Assembly: GCF_000972845.2 (NCBI RefSeq)
Contig: NC_040017.1
Span: 28,685,391-28,749,390 of the forward strand
DNA length: 64,000 nt
Direction of reading: 5' to 3'
Source: Larimichthys crocea
Lineage: Eukaryota > Chordata > Actinopteri > Sciaenidae
How positions within the stretch are numbered: the stretch's first letter is position 1; the number at the start of each line of letters is the position of its first letter. Position numbers and translations under genes: made by a program. The notes below the pieces were generated by a model. It saw nothing but the letters and a program-made list of their open reading frames with translations. It did not search any database and was not told the origin of the DNA. Positions 33,631 through 45,640 of this stretch are shown piece after piece.

Positions 33631-35143
33631 CTACAGGACTCCTGTTGTCGATTGCTGTTGATATTGTTGCCGCTCATCTCCTGTCCTGTTGCTCCTCCCC
33701 TCATTGTTGCCTTCATTCGTTGGGACCTGTGTGGTCCTGAATAACTTTGTCAGGCCCAGCTGGGCCCTGAAGGCCTTGCTGAAGATGAAATAGATGAGAG
33801 GGTCCAGACAGACGTTAAGAACTGACACCATGATGGTCAGCTCCTTCAGGTAGAACAACACCTGGCTCAATGAACATTGGCTCCTCAGGAAAGTGTAGGG
33901 AAGACGAACCAGGTGGTAAGGGACAAAACAAACACAGAAGACGCTGACCAGCACCAACATGTTCCTGCGGGACTTGGCGAGCTTCTTGTTGCTGGAGGAC
34001 GCTGGCTGCCTCTGCTGTGCCAGCGACAGCCTGCGGGAGGTGCTGTAGTAGAAGAAGACCAGGGAGACGAGGACGAACAGGAAGATGACAGAGGAGATGG
34101 GGTAGACAATTTTGAAAAACAGGTTGACCTCTTCACTGAACACTTTTTCACAGCTTGTTGCACTTTGAACAGAAGTCAACTCTTTGTTCTGCATAAGGAA
34201 CAACAGGATGGTAAAGGTGCTCATTATGGTCAGGAGGAAAACCCAGGTTACTGTGGAGATGATGTGGGCAGGTCGCACTTTCTGCAAGATGTGAGTTCCT
34301 AAAGGATGGACGATCTTCAGATACCTGCAGAGAGGAGAGCCAGGTGTCAGATAACTGTGTGGCTGAGGACAGTAACATCTCACAGTGTCATAAACCTCCT
34401 ACTATGATGAGGGATGATCTTTCCAGGTTACCATCACTATGACAGTCTCTCATCAACAGTGCAGTCCTAAAATCACTTACCAGGGAGTTCAGCAACTCAC
34501 TTCACCTTCACCTATGTGACCCTAAAGCCTCACATGAGGACAGGTGGGTCAACAACTCACAGGTGTCCTTAATTACCGCTAAGCCAACAAAGCTGAACAA
34601 GCTGCTCTGCTTCTTCTTCAGTCCAGTCCTACCTGTTAGCTGCGATGTAGCCCATGAACATGATGCTGGCGTACATGTTCATATAGAAGGTGGCAACACC
34701 AAAGCTGCAGAAGACCTGGTGTATGTAGATGGAGCTGCTGACGTAGTCGGCTATTCGGATGGGGAGACAGAGGGTGATCAGGAAGTCGGCAGCTGCCAGG
34801 TTCTTCAGGTAGATGGTCATACTGCTGGTCGTCAGCTGCTGAGGTCGGCAGAAGTAAACCTTCAGGGTGAAACCATTGAGGATCAAACCAACCTACAGAG
34901 GAAACAGAGACAAGACAGGAAGTGGATTTACAACATTTACAGGATTTGATGTGACAGTTGGGGTTAGCTCTTTAAGACAGACAGAGAATGTGAACATTTG
35001 AGACTCACCACAAACATCAGACTGTAGATCACCATGAAGAAGACATGGCCTGAGGTGTCCACCTGTTCACAGGGAGTCGAATTGTTGGATACTGAGGACT
35101 GGTTGAAGGACGGTGTCACTCCCACTCCTCTAAGGTCACCCAT
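33631..35143 (-). CDS. GPR34/P2Y12-type receptor, array copy C
   Basis: Coding exons 35143-35009, 34892-34633 and 34324-33631, giving 362 residues. It keeps every P2Y12-group landmark: HLVR in TM6, Cys in ECL3 (LRSQCSLSQ), K-E-L-T at the start of TM7, DPLIY, ECL1 and ECL2 cysteines. ECL1 is of the S-I-Y-I-H-Q type and the tail ends S-T-T-G-V-L. It shares its whole 4-kb unit with copy B. Like all copies it has N-R-Y in place of D-R-Y and no Trp in ECL1. Confidence 0.87.
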
Positions 35144-35817
35144 GTTTCTGGATGTTCTGAGAGAGTTGAACCCAAACAATGATCTTTGAAATGTTATAAA
35201 ACAGTTTGAACATCATCTGTCTGCATACAGGAATTGGTTAAAGCAGAAAGGGAAGTGACAGGTCATCACAGAAGCAGCAGAAATAACCTCAACATCTTCA
35301 CTTAATGTAAACTAAAATAAACCACAGTTAACTGGAAGTCATCAGAGGTAGAGATTAAAATAATTACATTTTTGGTGCAGCTGCATCTACATGTCAAAAT
35401 TTAGTTTAAAATGATTGTCTTAAAAATGCCACAGGTTTAGACAAATAAGTAGTAAGGAAGATGTCCTCACCTAATATGTCAAATATCTTCAAGTGCAATT
35501 TGTGGGACTAAACTGTTTCTACAAAACAACCAGTCAGTCACAAAGAACATCACATCATCAGCGAAGAAAATCACATTAAAAATACATATATTAACACCAA
35601 CACCAGTGTTTTCCAAACGAGGGCAAAATACTTCTACTTCTACTGTACTTCCTCGACCAACGGTACTGTTTGTGACCACAGCAGGTAAATATAATTTCAT
35701 ATAGTTTTCTGTATGTGAATATTGTTGTAATTTACCGTACGTATAGGTCATAAAGTAACTGCTGTCCATTATTAGTCCAGTAAAAGTACAAAGATCAGAG
35801 TTATCTGCAGCACTCAC

Positions 35818-35929
35818 CTCTCTGTGTGTCCGTGTGAATATGTGGTACGTGGTAAGAAATTCTTTGACTATATTCTGTACAGTGTTTGCGTAGATTGGGA
35901 GGTTCTACAAAAAGTGATGTGGTTTGAAC
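35818..35929 (-). promoter_or_regulatory. candidate promoter and noncoding exon, copy C
   Basis: As in copy B, offset by 4,004 bp: AACCACATCA at 35924-35915 and donor ending at 35818. Confidence 0.5.
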
Positions 35930-36794
35930 TGCGATTTTATCAGAGCTTCCTGTCCAGGCGTTAAGAGATTAAAAATAACTGCAGTTGTCAAGAAATAATC
36001 CAGAACAGAACATAAAACAACAAATTATTTAGTTTTTGCACAAATTAAACAAACAACATGTAAATGAGCTTTTGAGCTAAATATATGATCTTTGAGTGCA
36101 CAACAACCAGACAGTGACAAAGAACATCACATCATCAGTGAAGAAAATCACATTAAAAATACATATATTAACACCCACACCAGTGTTTTCCAAACAAGGG
36201 CAAAATACTTCTACTTCTACTGTACTTCCTCGACCAGTGCTACTGTTTGTAACCACAGCAGGTAAACAGACCTTAAATTTTCATCAGGTAACAAAAATCA
36301 AAATGCTACAGTTGCCAAGAAAGTCTGGATGAATGAAAATCAGTTTTGCACAGACTGAACAAACAACATGTTAAGAGCTTTTTGTTGCCTGTAAAAGAAA
36401 TTTTAAAAAATGTATTTGTTATTGATCACAATAATAATAATCAGTAGTTCATGTTTTCATCATTCACACTACACTCCAGTGGTCACATGACATCATTACA
36501 CTCCTGTCTATTGTAGAAGCAGTCACATGACTATGAAAAAGTTTCACGACAGTCAGATGTTTCAAGTGTGAAGGCAATCAGTACTGTATGATTGCACTAC
36601 TGCATCTCTGTAACACTCTCTCATTTTCAGTTTCAGTCAGTATACTTCATTGGCATGAGTGTAACAAAGACAATGTTGCCAAAGTGTCAAATAATAATGA
36701 GATTTATTGCAATAAAGAAAAAGATATGATTCATAAAATCACAAAAACAAGAAACACTTGCTCTGTGTGTATGTATTACAGTTGTTGGCGTGTT

Positions 36795-37049
36795 TGTTTT
36801 TGTTACGTATTGGGGACCTTGAATACTACACACACTGAACTTCTCAGGACCAGTCGTCCTTATGGGGACCAATGACTTCTTCTAATGTGGAAAAAGGTTG
36901 TGTTCAAGATCCTGGTTAGGGTTAGTATGTGTAAGTGACAGTGTGATGTAAATTAAGGTGTGGATTGTGGTCAGGTTAGGATTTGTGTTAGGCTGTCCAT
37001 GGTGAATAAAGTTAATTGAATGTCCTAACAAGGATAGCTACACAGACTT
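36795..37049 (+). repeat. GGTTAGGGTTAG-containing dispersed repeat
   Basis: Copy inside duplication unit 2. Confidence 0.75.
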
Positions 37050-37570
37050 GTGTATGTTTGTGTGTATCAGTATCTGGTCAGTGGAGGCATTGTGTGGTCG
37101 TGTATTTAGTTCCTACACTCCATCACACAGTGAGTATCAGTCCTTTTAAGAGCAAAGAATTATTCAAAATTACCAAATAATTCAAACTTTTACAGAATTA
37201 TAACAACAAAGAATCAATAAAGCAACATACAGTTCATATAATGTGATTATAAAAGCAAAATGAATCATTAAAATATTGAATAAACTGTATTATTTATAGA
37301 CTGTGTGGTCAATGAGTGTGTACATAGTGAAATGGGTAAAGAGCCTGTGGTCACTATTTCAGCTGTCAGTGTAACACAATTTTTTGGAGATGCAACACAT
37401 TATTTATAAAGTAACTTCATGCATGACACCACAGAAATGATTGGCTGCAGTTCTGCATGTTCAGAAAGATCCACATCAGGATGTGATGAGGTCGTTCAAA
37501 CTGAACAGAATCTGCTGCCACCACATGTTTCAGCCAGAGTACAAGAGTCGAAGATACAACTACACGTCTG

Positions 37571-39070
37571 TTAGAAGCCTGAAGCCTGAACATCTTCAGT
37601 GACGTCGTAGGTGTTGGTGTCCGTTAGATGTAAGCTACAGGACTCCTGTTGTCGATTGCTGTTGATATTGTTGCCGCTCATCTCCTGTTTGTTGCTCCTC
37701 TCCTCATTGTTGCCTTCATTCATTGGGACCTGTGTGGTCCTAAACACCTTCCTCAAGTCCAGCTGGGCCCTGAAGTCCTTGCAGAAGATGAAATAGATGA
37801 GAGGGTCCAGGCAGATGTTGAGAGTCGACACCATGATGGTCAACTCACTCATGTAGAAGAACACCTGGCTCAATGAGTCTTGCTTCTTCATGAAAGTGTA
37901 GGAAAGTCGAACCAGGTGGTAAGGGACAAAGCAAACACAGAAGACGCTGACCAGCACCAACATGTTCCTGCGGGACTTGGCGAGCTTCTTGTTGCTGGAG
38001 GACGCTGGCTGCCTCTGCTGTGCCAGCGACAGCCTGCGGGAGGTGCTGTAGTAGAAGAAGACCAGGGAGGCGAGGATGAGCGAGAAGATGGCAACAGAGC
38101 CAATGTGGACGAGTTTGTAGAACAGGTTGACCTGGTCACTGTACAGGTCTTCACAGCTCCTTGTGTTGGGAACAAAAGTTAATTCTTTTTTCTGTGTGAG
38201 GAACAACAGGATGATGTAGGCGCCCGTCATGGTCAGGAGGAAAACCCAGGTTACTGTGGAGATGATGTGGGCAGTTCGTACTTTCCCTAAGATGTGAGTT
38301 CCTAAAGGATGGACGATCTTCAGATACCTGCAGAGAGGAGAGCCAGGTGTCAGTAAATTAATCAGCACTGGCATCAGATAACTGTGTGGCTCTCTCTGTA
38401 GTAGTACTGCATATTTAAATGTTTTGGTGGCATCTCAGCATGCCGAACTGCCAACAGTCAAACACACCAGGCTTAACTTCACCACCACTATCTGTATACA
38501 GCTTGTAGATGTAGCTGCAGGAGTGGGCCCTCCTCTTCACAAAGACAATATCGTCCTACCTGTTAGCTGCAATGTAGCCCATGAACAGGATGCTGGCGTA
38601 CATGTTCATATAGAAGGTGGAGGTACCAAAGCTGCAGAAGACCTGGTGTATGTAGATGGAGCTGCTGACGTAGTCGGCTATTCGGATGGGGAGACAGAGG
38701 CTGATCAGGAAGTCGGCAGCTGCCAGGTTCTTCAGGTAGATGGTCATACTGCTGGTCGTCAGCTGCTGAGGTCGGCAGAAGTAAACCTTCAGGGTGAAAC
38801 CATTGAGGATCAAACCAACCTACAGAGGAAACAGAGACAAGACAGGAAGTGGATTTACAACATTTACAGGATTTGATGTGACAGTTGGGGTTAGCTCTTT
38901 AAGACAGACAGAGAATGTGAACATTTGAGACTCACCACAAACATCAGACTGTAGATCACCATGAAGAAGACATGGCCTGAGGTGTCCACCTGTTCACAGG
39001 GAGTCGAATTGTTGGATACTGAGGACTGGTTGAAGGACGGGGTCACTCCCACTCCTCTAAGGTCACCCAT
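37571..39070 (-). CDS. GPR34/P2Y12-type receptor, array copy D, frame-shifted tail
   Basis: Coding exons 39070-38936, 38819-38560 and a third beginning at the acceptor near 38327 and ending at 37571. HLVR and DPLIY are kept, but TM7 begins M-S-E-L-T, so the Lys of K-E-L-T is lost, and ECL3 reads M-K-K-Q-D-S, so the Cys is lost too. A one-base deletion after the E-R-S-N codons shifts the tail: instead of stopping at G-V-L it reads Q-E-M-S-G-N-N-I-N-S and continues to Q-A-S-G-F, about 25 residues longer than in copy C. The start of intron 2 (GTAGGACGATATTGTC) matches copy H and no other copy. Receptor core intact; tail altered. Confidence 0.83.
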
Positions 39071-39183
39071 GTTTCTGGATGTTCTGAGAGAGTTGAACCC
39101 AAACAATGATCTTTGAAATGTTAGAAAACAGTTTGAACATCATCTGTCTGCATACAGGAATTAGTTAAAGCAGAAAGGGAAGT

Positions 39184-40112
39184 GACAGACCACAGCAGCA
39201 GCAGCAGAGAAAACCTCAACATGGACAGTAAATATACACTGAAATACAGCACAGAGTCAAGCTGTCTGAAGTTGACATCTCACAAGCCTCGTATTGAACC
39301 AGGGCTCAGAATCAGCTCCAGTGAACTGGTCTACAACTGGTCTGAAGGCTGTTAACTGGAACTGATTCCCCACATCTCAAAGATCAGCAGTAAAGGTACA
39401 TACATATTCCCAGCTTCATGTGTTTGAAGAACCAGTAACAAAAGTTTACATGTATTATCAGTTTCATGTCTTTAAAATAAAAAATATTTTCAGCTTTTCT
39501 GGTTGCGCCTGTGGTCAACAGCAGTTATTTCCCAGGACTGAGCTAATGATCATCAGAGCAATTATTTTAAACTTATATTTATACACTCTCCAGGAGTTCT
39601 AGTTCACATGTAGTTCACAGCCAAGTTGTGTTCTTACATGCTGAATTTGAACTTCCATAAACAAAATATGCAATTAAAAAAAATAATTAATTCAAAATAA
39701 AAAAGAATTCAAATGAAATCAATACAAATGAAACACAAACTTGTTTTTAAGAATTTTGATGTCTGCATCAAATATCTTAAATATTTTATCTTTGAGTGCA
39801 CTTTGACTAGCTGTTGTGTACCTTTTTCCGACAGTCATAAAATATATTACATCATCATTAAAAAAACAAATATCTTTAAAATACATGTCTCATCACAGAT
39901 AGCAGTGTTTTCCAACCGAGTGCTTCAGCAAAGTACTTCTACTTTACTTCCTGACCCAATGCTACTGTAACCACAGATCAGTTAACAAACAACGTACAAA
40001 AAGCAATAAAAACTCTTATATGTGTAATTATTGTTGTAATTTACAGTACTCAGCTCACACAATAGCTCATGTCTAATATTATTGCAGTAAAAGTACAAAG
40101 AACAGAGTTATC
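39184..40112 (-). other. 5' intron of copy D
   Basis: Between the noncoding exon and coding exon 1. AT-rich, no other gene seen. Confidence 0.45.
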
Positions 40113-40124
40113 TGCAGCACTCAC

Positions 40125-40237
40125 CTCTCTGTCTGTGTGTCCGTGTGAAATGTTGTGGTTTAAAAATGTCTTACTTTCTTTTATGCAGCGTTTATGTGGA
40201 GGGGGAGCGTCTGCAGAAATAATGATGCGGTTATAAC
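40125..40237 (-). promoter_or_regulatory. candidate promoter and noncoding exon, copy D
   Basis: Minus strand AACCGCATCA at 40232-40223, CTCCCCCTCCACATAAA, a TATA-like GCATAAAAG, and donor GAGAG|GTGAGT ending at 40125. Motif to donor 98 bp. Confidence 0.52.
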
Positions 40238-40728
40238 TGTTTTTTTTTTCATCCTTCGAGCAACACTGAGAGAACCAGAAGAGGAAATGTGCTGCAAAAC
40301 CAAAAGTAGGACCTAAAAGAGGCTAAAAATAACTATTATAGTACCATGTTAGCACTACAGGATCTCTGTTGACAGTCAATGACTCACAGGTGACCTTGAC
40401 AACCCACAGCTGTCCTCCACATCTACAGCAGTACTGTATCATAGCACTGTATCATCACTATGTAATAGTACTACATCAGTACTGAATGAAGTTGTAAACC
40501 CCCTGTAAAATCTTCCATCTCTAACCCACCGATTGTGACTCTGTCAATTTCAATTCCGGTCAGTATAATTCATCTGCAGGAGTGTAACAACGACAACATT
40601 GTCAAAGTGTGAAGTAATAATGAGATTTTTTAGGAAAAGAACAATGTACAATCCATAAAATCAAGGGAAAAGAACAAAACAATGAACACTTGCTCTGTAT
40701 GTGGGTTTGTAAAAGACTGTGGAAGTGA

Positions 40729-40900
40729 GTGTGTTTTTGTTACCTAAAGGGGACCTTCAGTTTTAGAGAAAATGAGCTTGTCAGGACCCGTAGTCCTTAT
40801 GGGGACCAAAGACTTCTCCCAATGTGGAACAAAAGGGGCCATGTCTGACATCCTGATGAGGGTTAGTAAGTGTAAGTTAAGGTGTGAGGTAATGCGTGAA
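40729..40900 (+). repeat. GGTTAGGGTTAG-type dispersed repeat, diverged
   Basis: Contains GTTACCTAAAGGGGACCTTC, CTTATGGGGACC and GGGTTAGTAAGTGTAAG. Confidence 0.7.
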
Positions 40901-41335
40901 CTGAGGTTACACTCTTTTGGCCAAACTGCAGGACTGATGCGTTTCAATTCCATCCATTTGAATTACATATGTTTAATATAAATTAACTAACAAACTTAAT
41001 GTGAAGCAAGTAATACGATTCATGTAATAATAGTAATACTTCCACTACACAGCAGTATTAGTAGTAGCCAGGTTCATGCATTCAATATTAATGAAGCCAA
41101 CAGTGAAAATGAATGAAGTCATTTAGAGTTTGAGTATTGTTACATAAATCCTGTTACTTACTTCACATTAAGTTTGTTAGTTTATTAAAAGCATGTAATT
41201 CAAATGGATGGAGCTTTTCTATATAATTGAAATGCAAAGTCAAGAGTATTAATAAGTCCATGCCCTGGAATGATTGTGGTACAGGTAAACTCCAGAAAAG
41301 AGTTGATATTGTGTTGTATTGGGCGTTGGTGTCTG

Positions 41336-43381
41336 CTAGCCTGAAGCTACAGAAGAACTTTCTGCTTCAATGTCCTCCTGTTGATTTTGACAGCACTCGT
41401 CTGCTCGTCGCTGTTCATCCTTGTTGTTTCCTTCATTCATTGGGACCTGTGTGGTCCTGAACAACTTCCTCGAGCCCAGCTGGGCCCTGAAGGCCTTGCA
41501 GAAGATGAAATAGATGAGAGGGTCCAGACAGACGTTGAAAGCTGACACCATGATGGTCAACTCCTTCAGGTAGAACAACACCTGGCTCAATGAACATTGG
41601 CTCCTCAGGAAAGTGTGGGGAAGACGAACCAGGTGATAAGGGACAAAACAAACACAGAAGACGCTGACCAGCACCAACATGTTCCTGCGGGACTTGGCGA
41701 GCTTCTTGTTGCTGGAGGACGCTGGCTGCCTCTGCTGTGCCAGCGACAGCCTGCGGGAGGTGCTGTAGTAGAAGAAGACCAGGGAGGCGAGGACGAACAG
41801 GAAGATGGCAGCACAGCCAAAGTGAGCGATTTTGTTGAACAGACTGAACTGGTCACTGTACAGGTCTTTACAGGTCCTTATGTTGTGAACAGAAGTCAAT
41901 TCTTTGTTCTGCATGAGGAACAACAGGATATTGGTGGTAATCGTCATGGCCAAGAGGAAAACCCAGGTTACTGTGGAGATGATGTGGGCAGGTCGCACTT
42001 TCTGCAAGATGTGAGTTCCTAAAGGATGGACGATCTTCAGATACCTGCAGAGAGGAGAGCCAGGTGTCAGATAACTGTGTGGCTGAGGACAGTAACATCT
42101 GACAGATAGTGTCATAAACCTCCTACTATGATGAGGGATGATCTTTCCAGGTTACCATCACTATGACAGTCTGTCATCCACAGTGCAGTCCTTACCCCTA
42201 AAACACACTACATACGTTTCAATGTTAGTCAGCGTGTCAAGTCAAACAGTCTCCGTCCCGCTGCGTCACGGCTCCGGAACGACTGCAGCGTCCGGCAGCC
42301 CTCCGCAACACATGCAGAGCTTCTATTGTTCATGGACGCCAGAGCACGGAGCATAAATTCAGCACAGACAAATACAAAATAAAACCCTGTTGATTTTCAA
42401 AATAAATTACTCCGTGATCGAGTTTCATTACAAGAACACGTCATAATAGGTGGGGGCGACCTGAAATCAACGGGGTTTTCAGGCGTCTTTTCACCCCGTC
42501 GACCCCATGGATGAGGAGAAGTTGATTCTGGAGGTCCAAAATCAACCTGTCACTGATGACACCTCACATCCTTTTTATACACCAGAAAAAAGATACAGCA
42601 TGGAATGCCATTGCAGGAGTCAAAGCGTGAATTTGTGAGATTGCGTGTGTTCTCTCGGTGTCCGGCAGAGACGCACCCGTGTGCATCACAAACGGATTAT
42701 GTGTGAGTTGGCGGATGGCGGAGTACGCAGCCGTTCGGCATGCAGCGTGTTTTAGGTGTAAAATCACTTACCAGGGAGTTCAGCAACTCACCTCACCTAT
42801 GCTACCTTAATGACTCACATGAGGACAGGTGGGTCAACAACTCACAGCTTCTTCTTCAGTCCAGTCCTACCTGTTAGCTGCGATGTAGCCCATGAACATG
42901 ATGCTGGCGTACATGTTCATATAGAAGGTGGCAACACCAAAGCTGCAGAAGACCTGGTGTATGTAGATGGAGCTGCTGACGTAGTCGGCTATTCGGATGG
43001 GGAGACAGAGGATGATCAGGAAGTCGGCAGCTGCCAGGTTCTTCAGGTAGATGGTCATACTGCTGGTCGTCAGCTGCTGAGGTCGGCAGAAGTAAACCTT
43101 CAGGGTGAAACCATTGAGGATCAAACCAACCTACAGAGGAAACAGAGACAAGACAGGAAGTGGATTTACAACGTTTACAGGATTTGATGTGACAGTTGGG
43201 GTTAGCTCTTTAAGACAGACAGAGAATGTGAACATTTGAGACTCACCACAAACATCAGACTGTAGATCACCATGAAGAAGACATGGCCTGAGGTGTCCAC
43301 CTGTTCACAGGGAGTCGAATTGTTGGATACTGAGGACTGGTTGAAGGACGGGGTCACTCCCACTCCTCTAAGGTCACCCAT
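41336..43381 (-). CDS. GPR34/P2Y12-type receptor, array copy E
   Basis: Coding exons 43381-43247, 43130-42871 and 42044-41336, giving 367 residues. HLVR is intact, followed by L-P-H-T-F (Tyr to His). ECL3 Cys and K-E-L-T are present. ECL1 is the S-I-Y-I-H-Q type. The tail ends E-S-S-S-V-A-S-G, like copies F and G and unlike B and C. Intron 2 contains a 564-bp transposon-like insertion. The gene stands head to head with copy F, and its upstream exon and promoter region is cut by the inversion breakpoint near 44590. Confidence 0.85.
42195..42758. mobile_element. 564-bp MITE-like insertion in intron 2 of copy E
   Basis: Absent from the same intron of copies B and C, where GTGCAGTCC joins directly to TAAAATCAC. 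Its ends are inverted repeats: CCCCTAAAACACACTAC at the left and GCAGCGTGTTTTAGGTG at the right. Flanking TTA/TAA might be a 3-bp target duplication. No transposase frame; superfamily not settled. Confidence 0.78.
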
Positions 43382-44572
43382 GTTTCTGGATGTTCTGAGA
43401 GAGTTGAACCCAAACAATGATCTTTGAAATGTTAGAAAACAGTTTGAACATCATCTGTCTGCATACAGGAATTAGTTAAAGCTGAAAGGGAAGTGAAAGA
43501 TCGTCACAGCAGCAGCAGAAATAATCTCAACATCTACACTTAATGTAGACTAAAATAAACCACAGTTATCTAGAAGTCATCAGAGGTAGATGTGACATTT
43601 TGCAATACTCAGGGCTCAGAATCAGCCCCAGGAAATGTAAAACTGGTCCAAAGGCTTCTAACTGGAGCTGACCCAACCCAAACATCCCTACAACGGGTCA
43701 CCAGATGAATCTGAGAGGAGAGAAAGAAAGTACTAAAATGTTCTGGGGTTGTTTGTTTTTTAACTTCATCTGGCCTCTAAAATGATTGATTGATAAAACT
43801 GCATCTACATGTCAAAATTTAGTTTAAAATGATTGTCTTTAAAATGCCACAGGTTTAGACAAATAAGTACAGGAATTGGTTAAAGCTGAAAAGGAAGTGA
43901 CAGATTACACAACAGCAGCAGAAATAATCTCAACATGTTCTCTAAATGTACTCTGAAATACACCACAGGTCAGTGATTTTCTTCACTGATTAGCTGTCTA
44001 AAGCTGACATGTCACAAGATGTGATGAACCACAACTCAGAATCAGCCCCAGTAAACTGGTCTACAACTGATACAAAGGCTCATAACTGCATCCCTACAAC
44101 ATCAGATAATCATAAGAGAAAGACAATGTCCTATCACTCACATTTTTTGTGTAGTATTTTTCCCTAAACTTTTCTTTTTAACCTCATCTCGGTTCTTAAA
44201 ATTATTAAAATTACATGAGAGGTTTCAAAAGATTCCTTTTTTTTGGTATAATTCAAATATCTTAAATATCTTGAAGTGCACTTTGTTGAATAAACAAATA
44301 TCCAGCCACTCACAAAGAACATCACATCATCAGTAAAGAAAATCACTTTAAAAATACATACATTAACACCCACACCAGTGTTTCCAACTGAGAAAGTACT
44401 TCCTTAATCACGACTACCGTTTGTAACCTTTTGTACAGTTTGTAAGCACAGCAGGTAAAAAGACTTTAGATTCATCAGTTAACAAACAAAAATGCAGAAT
44501 TCTATAAAAACTCTTAATACATGTAAATATTGTTAACTGCTGTATACGTGTAGCAAAAGGATAAAGTTATCT

Positions 44573-44595
44573 GCAGCACTCACCTCTTTTAACGC
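44573..44595 (-). promoter_or_regulatory. truncated noncoding exon of copy E at breakpoint
   Basis: The donor (minus strand GAG|GTGAGT, ending at 44584) survives, but exon sequence homologous to other copies stops after a few bases and joins sequence homologous to the upstream side of copy F. The AACCACATCA motif of E is missing. Confidence 0.5.
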
Positions 44596-44635
44596 CTAGA
44601 CTGCTTTCAGCAGCAGGAAGCTCTGATAAAATCGC

Positions 44636-44748
44636 AGTTCAAACCACATCACTTTTTGTAGAACCTCCCAATCTACGCAAACACTGTACAGAATATAGTC
44701 AAAGAATTTCTTACCACGTACCACATATTCACACGGACACACAGAGAG
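44636..44748 (+). promoter_or_regulatory. candidate promoter and noncoding exon, copy F
   Basis: AACCACATCA at 44642-44651, then donor GAGAG|GTGAGT ending at 44748, 97 bp apart. The paired acceptor CACTTCCCTTTCAG ends at 45540, giving a 100-nt 5'UTR part before the start codon. Confidence 0.52.
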
Positions 44749-45640
44749 GTGAGTGCTGCAGATAACTCTGATCTTTGTACTTTTACTGGACTAATAATGG
44801 ACAGCAGTTACTTTATGACCTATACATACGGTAAATTACAACAATATTCACATACAGAAAACTATATGAAATTATATTTACCTGCTGTGGTCACAAACAG
44901 TACCGTTGGTCGAGGAAGTACAGTAGAAGTAGAAGTATTTTGCCCTCGTTTGGAAAACACTGGTGTTGGTGTTAATATATGTATTTTTAATGTGATTTTC
45001 TTCGCTGATGATGTGATGTTCTTTGTGACTGACTGGTTGTTTTGTAGAAACAGTTTAGTCCAACAAATTGCACTTGAAGATATTTGACATATTAGGTGAG
45101 GACATCTTCCTTACTACTTACTTGTCTAAACCTGTGGCATTTTTAAGACAATCATTTAAAACTAAATTTTGACATGTAGATGCAGCTGCACCAAAAATGT
45201 AATTATTTTAATCATATTAGAGGCCAGATAAAGAAACAAACAACCCCAGAACATTTTGGTAAAAAAAAAAACAAAGATGTGAGTACAAGTACTTTCTTTC
45301 TCTCCTCTCAGATTCATCTGGTGACCCGTTGTAGGGATGTTTGGGTTGGGTCAGCTCCAGTTAGAAGCCTTTGGACCAGTTTTACATTTCCTGGGGCTGA
45401 TTCTGAGCCCTGAGTATTGCGACATGTCACATCTACCTCTGATGACTTCCAGTTAACTGTGGTTTATTTTAGTCTACATTAAGTAAACATGTTGAGGTTA
45501 CTTCTGCTGCTGCTGTGATGATCTGTCACTTCCCTTTCAGCTTTAACCAATTCCTGTATGCAGACAGATGATGTTCAAACTGTTTTCTAACATTTCAAAG
45601 ATCATTGTTTGGGTTCAACTCTCTCAGAACATCCAGAAAC

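Larger units (their letters stand above)
29527..37530. repeat. 4,004-bp tandem segmental duplication (2 units)
   Basis: Unit 1 spans about 29527-33530 and unit 2 about 33531-37534. Features line up at a constant offset of 4,004 bp (stops 29627/33631, exon 2 ends 30629/34633, exon 1 starts 31139/35143). I saw differences only in the coding part of exon 3, one codon in exon 2 and a few scattered bases; introns and intergenic DNA looked identical where I compared them. A third, diverged unit with receptor copy D follows. Confidence 0.88.

Noticed and set aside
45605..45640. A 12-residue N-terminal extension of receptor exon 1
   Set aside because: Begins with TTG, not a usual eukaryotic start; the ATG at 45641 is the first in the exon and precedes a normal N-terminus.
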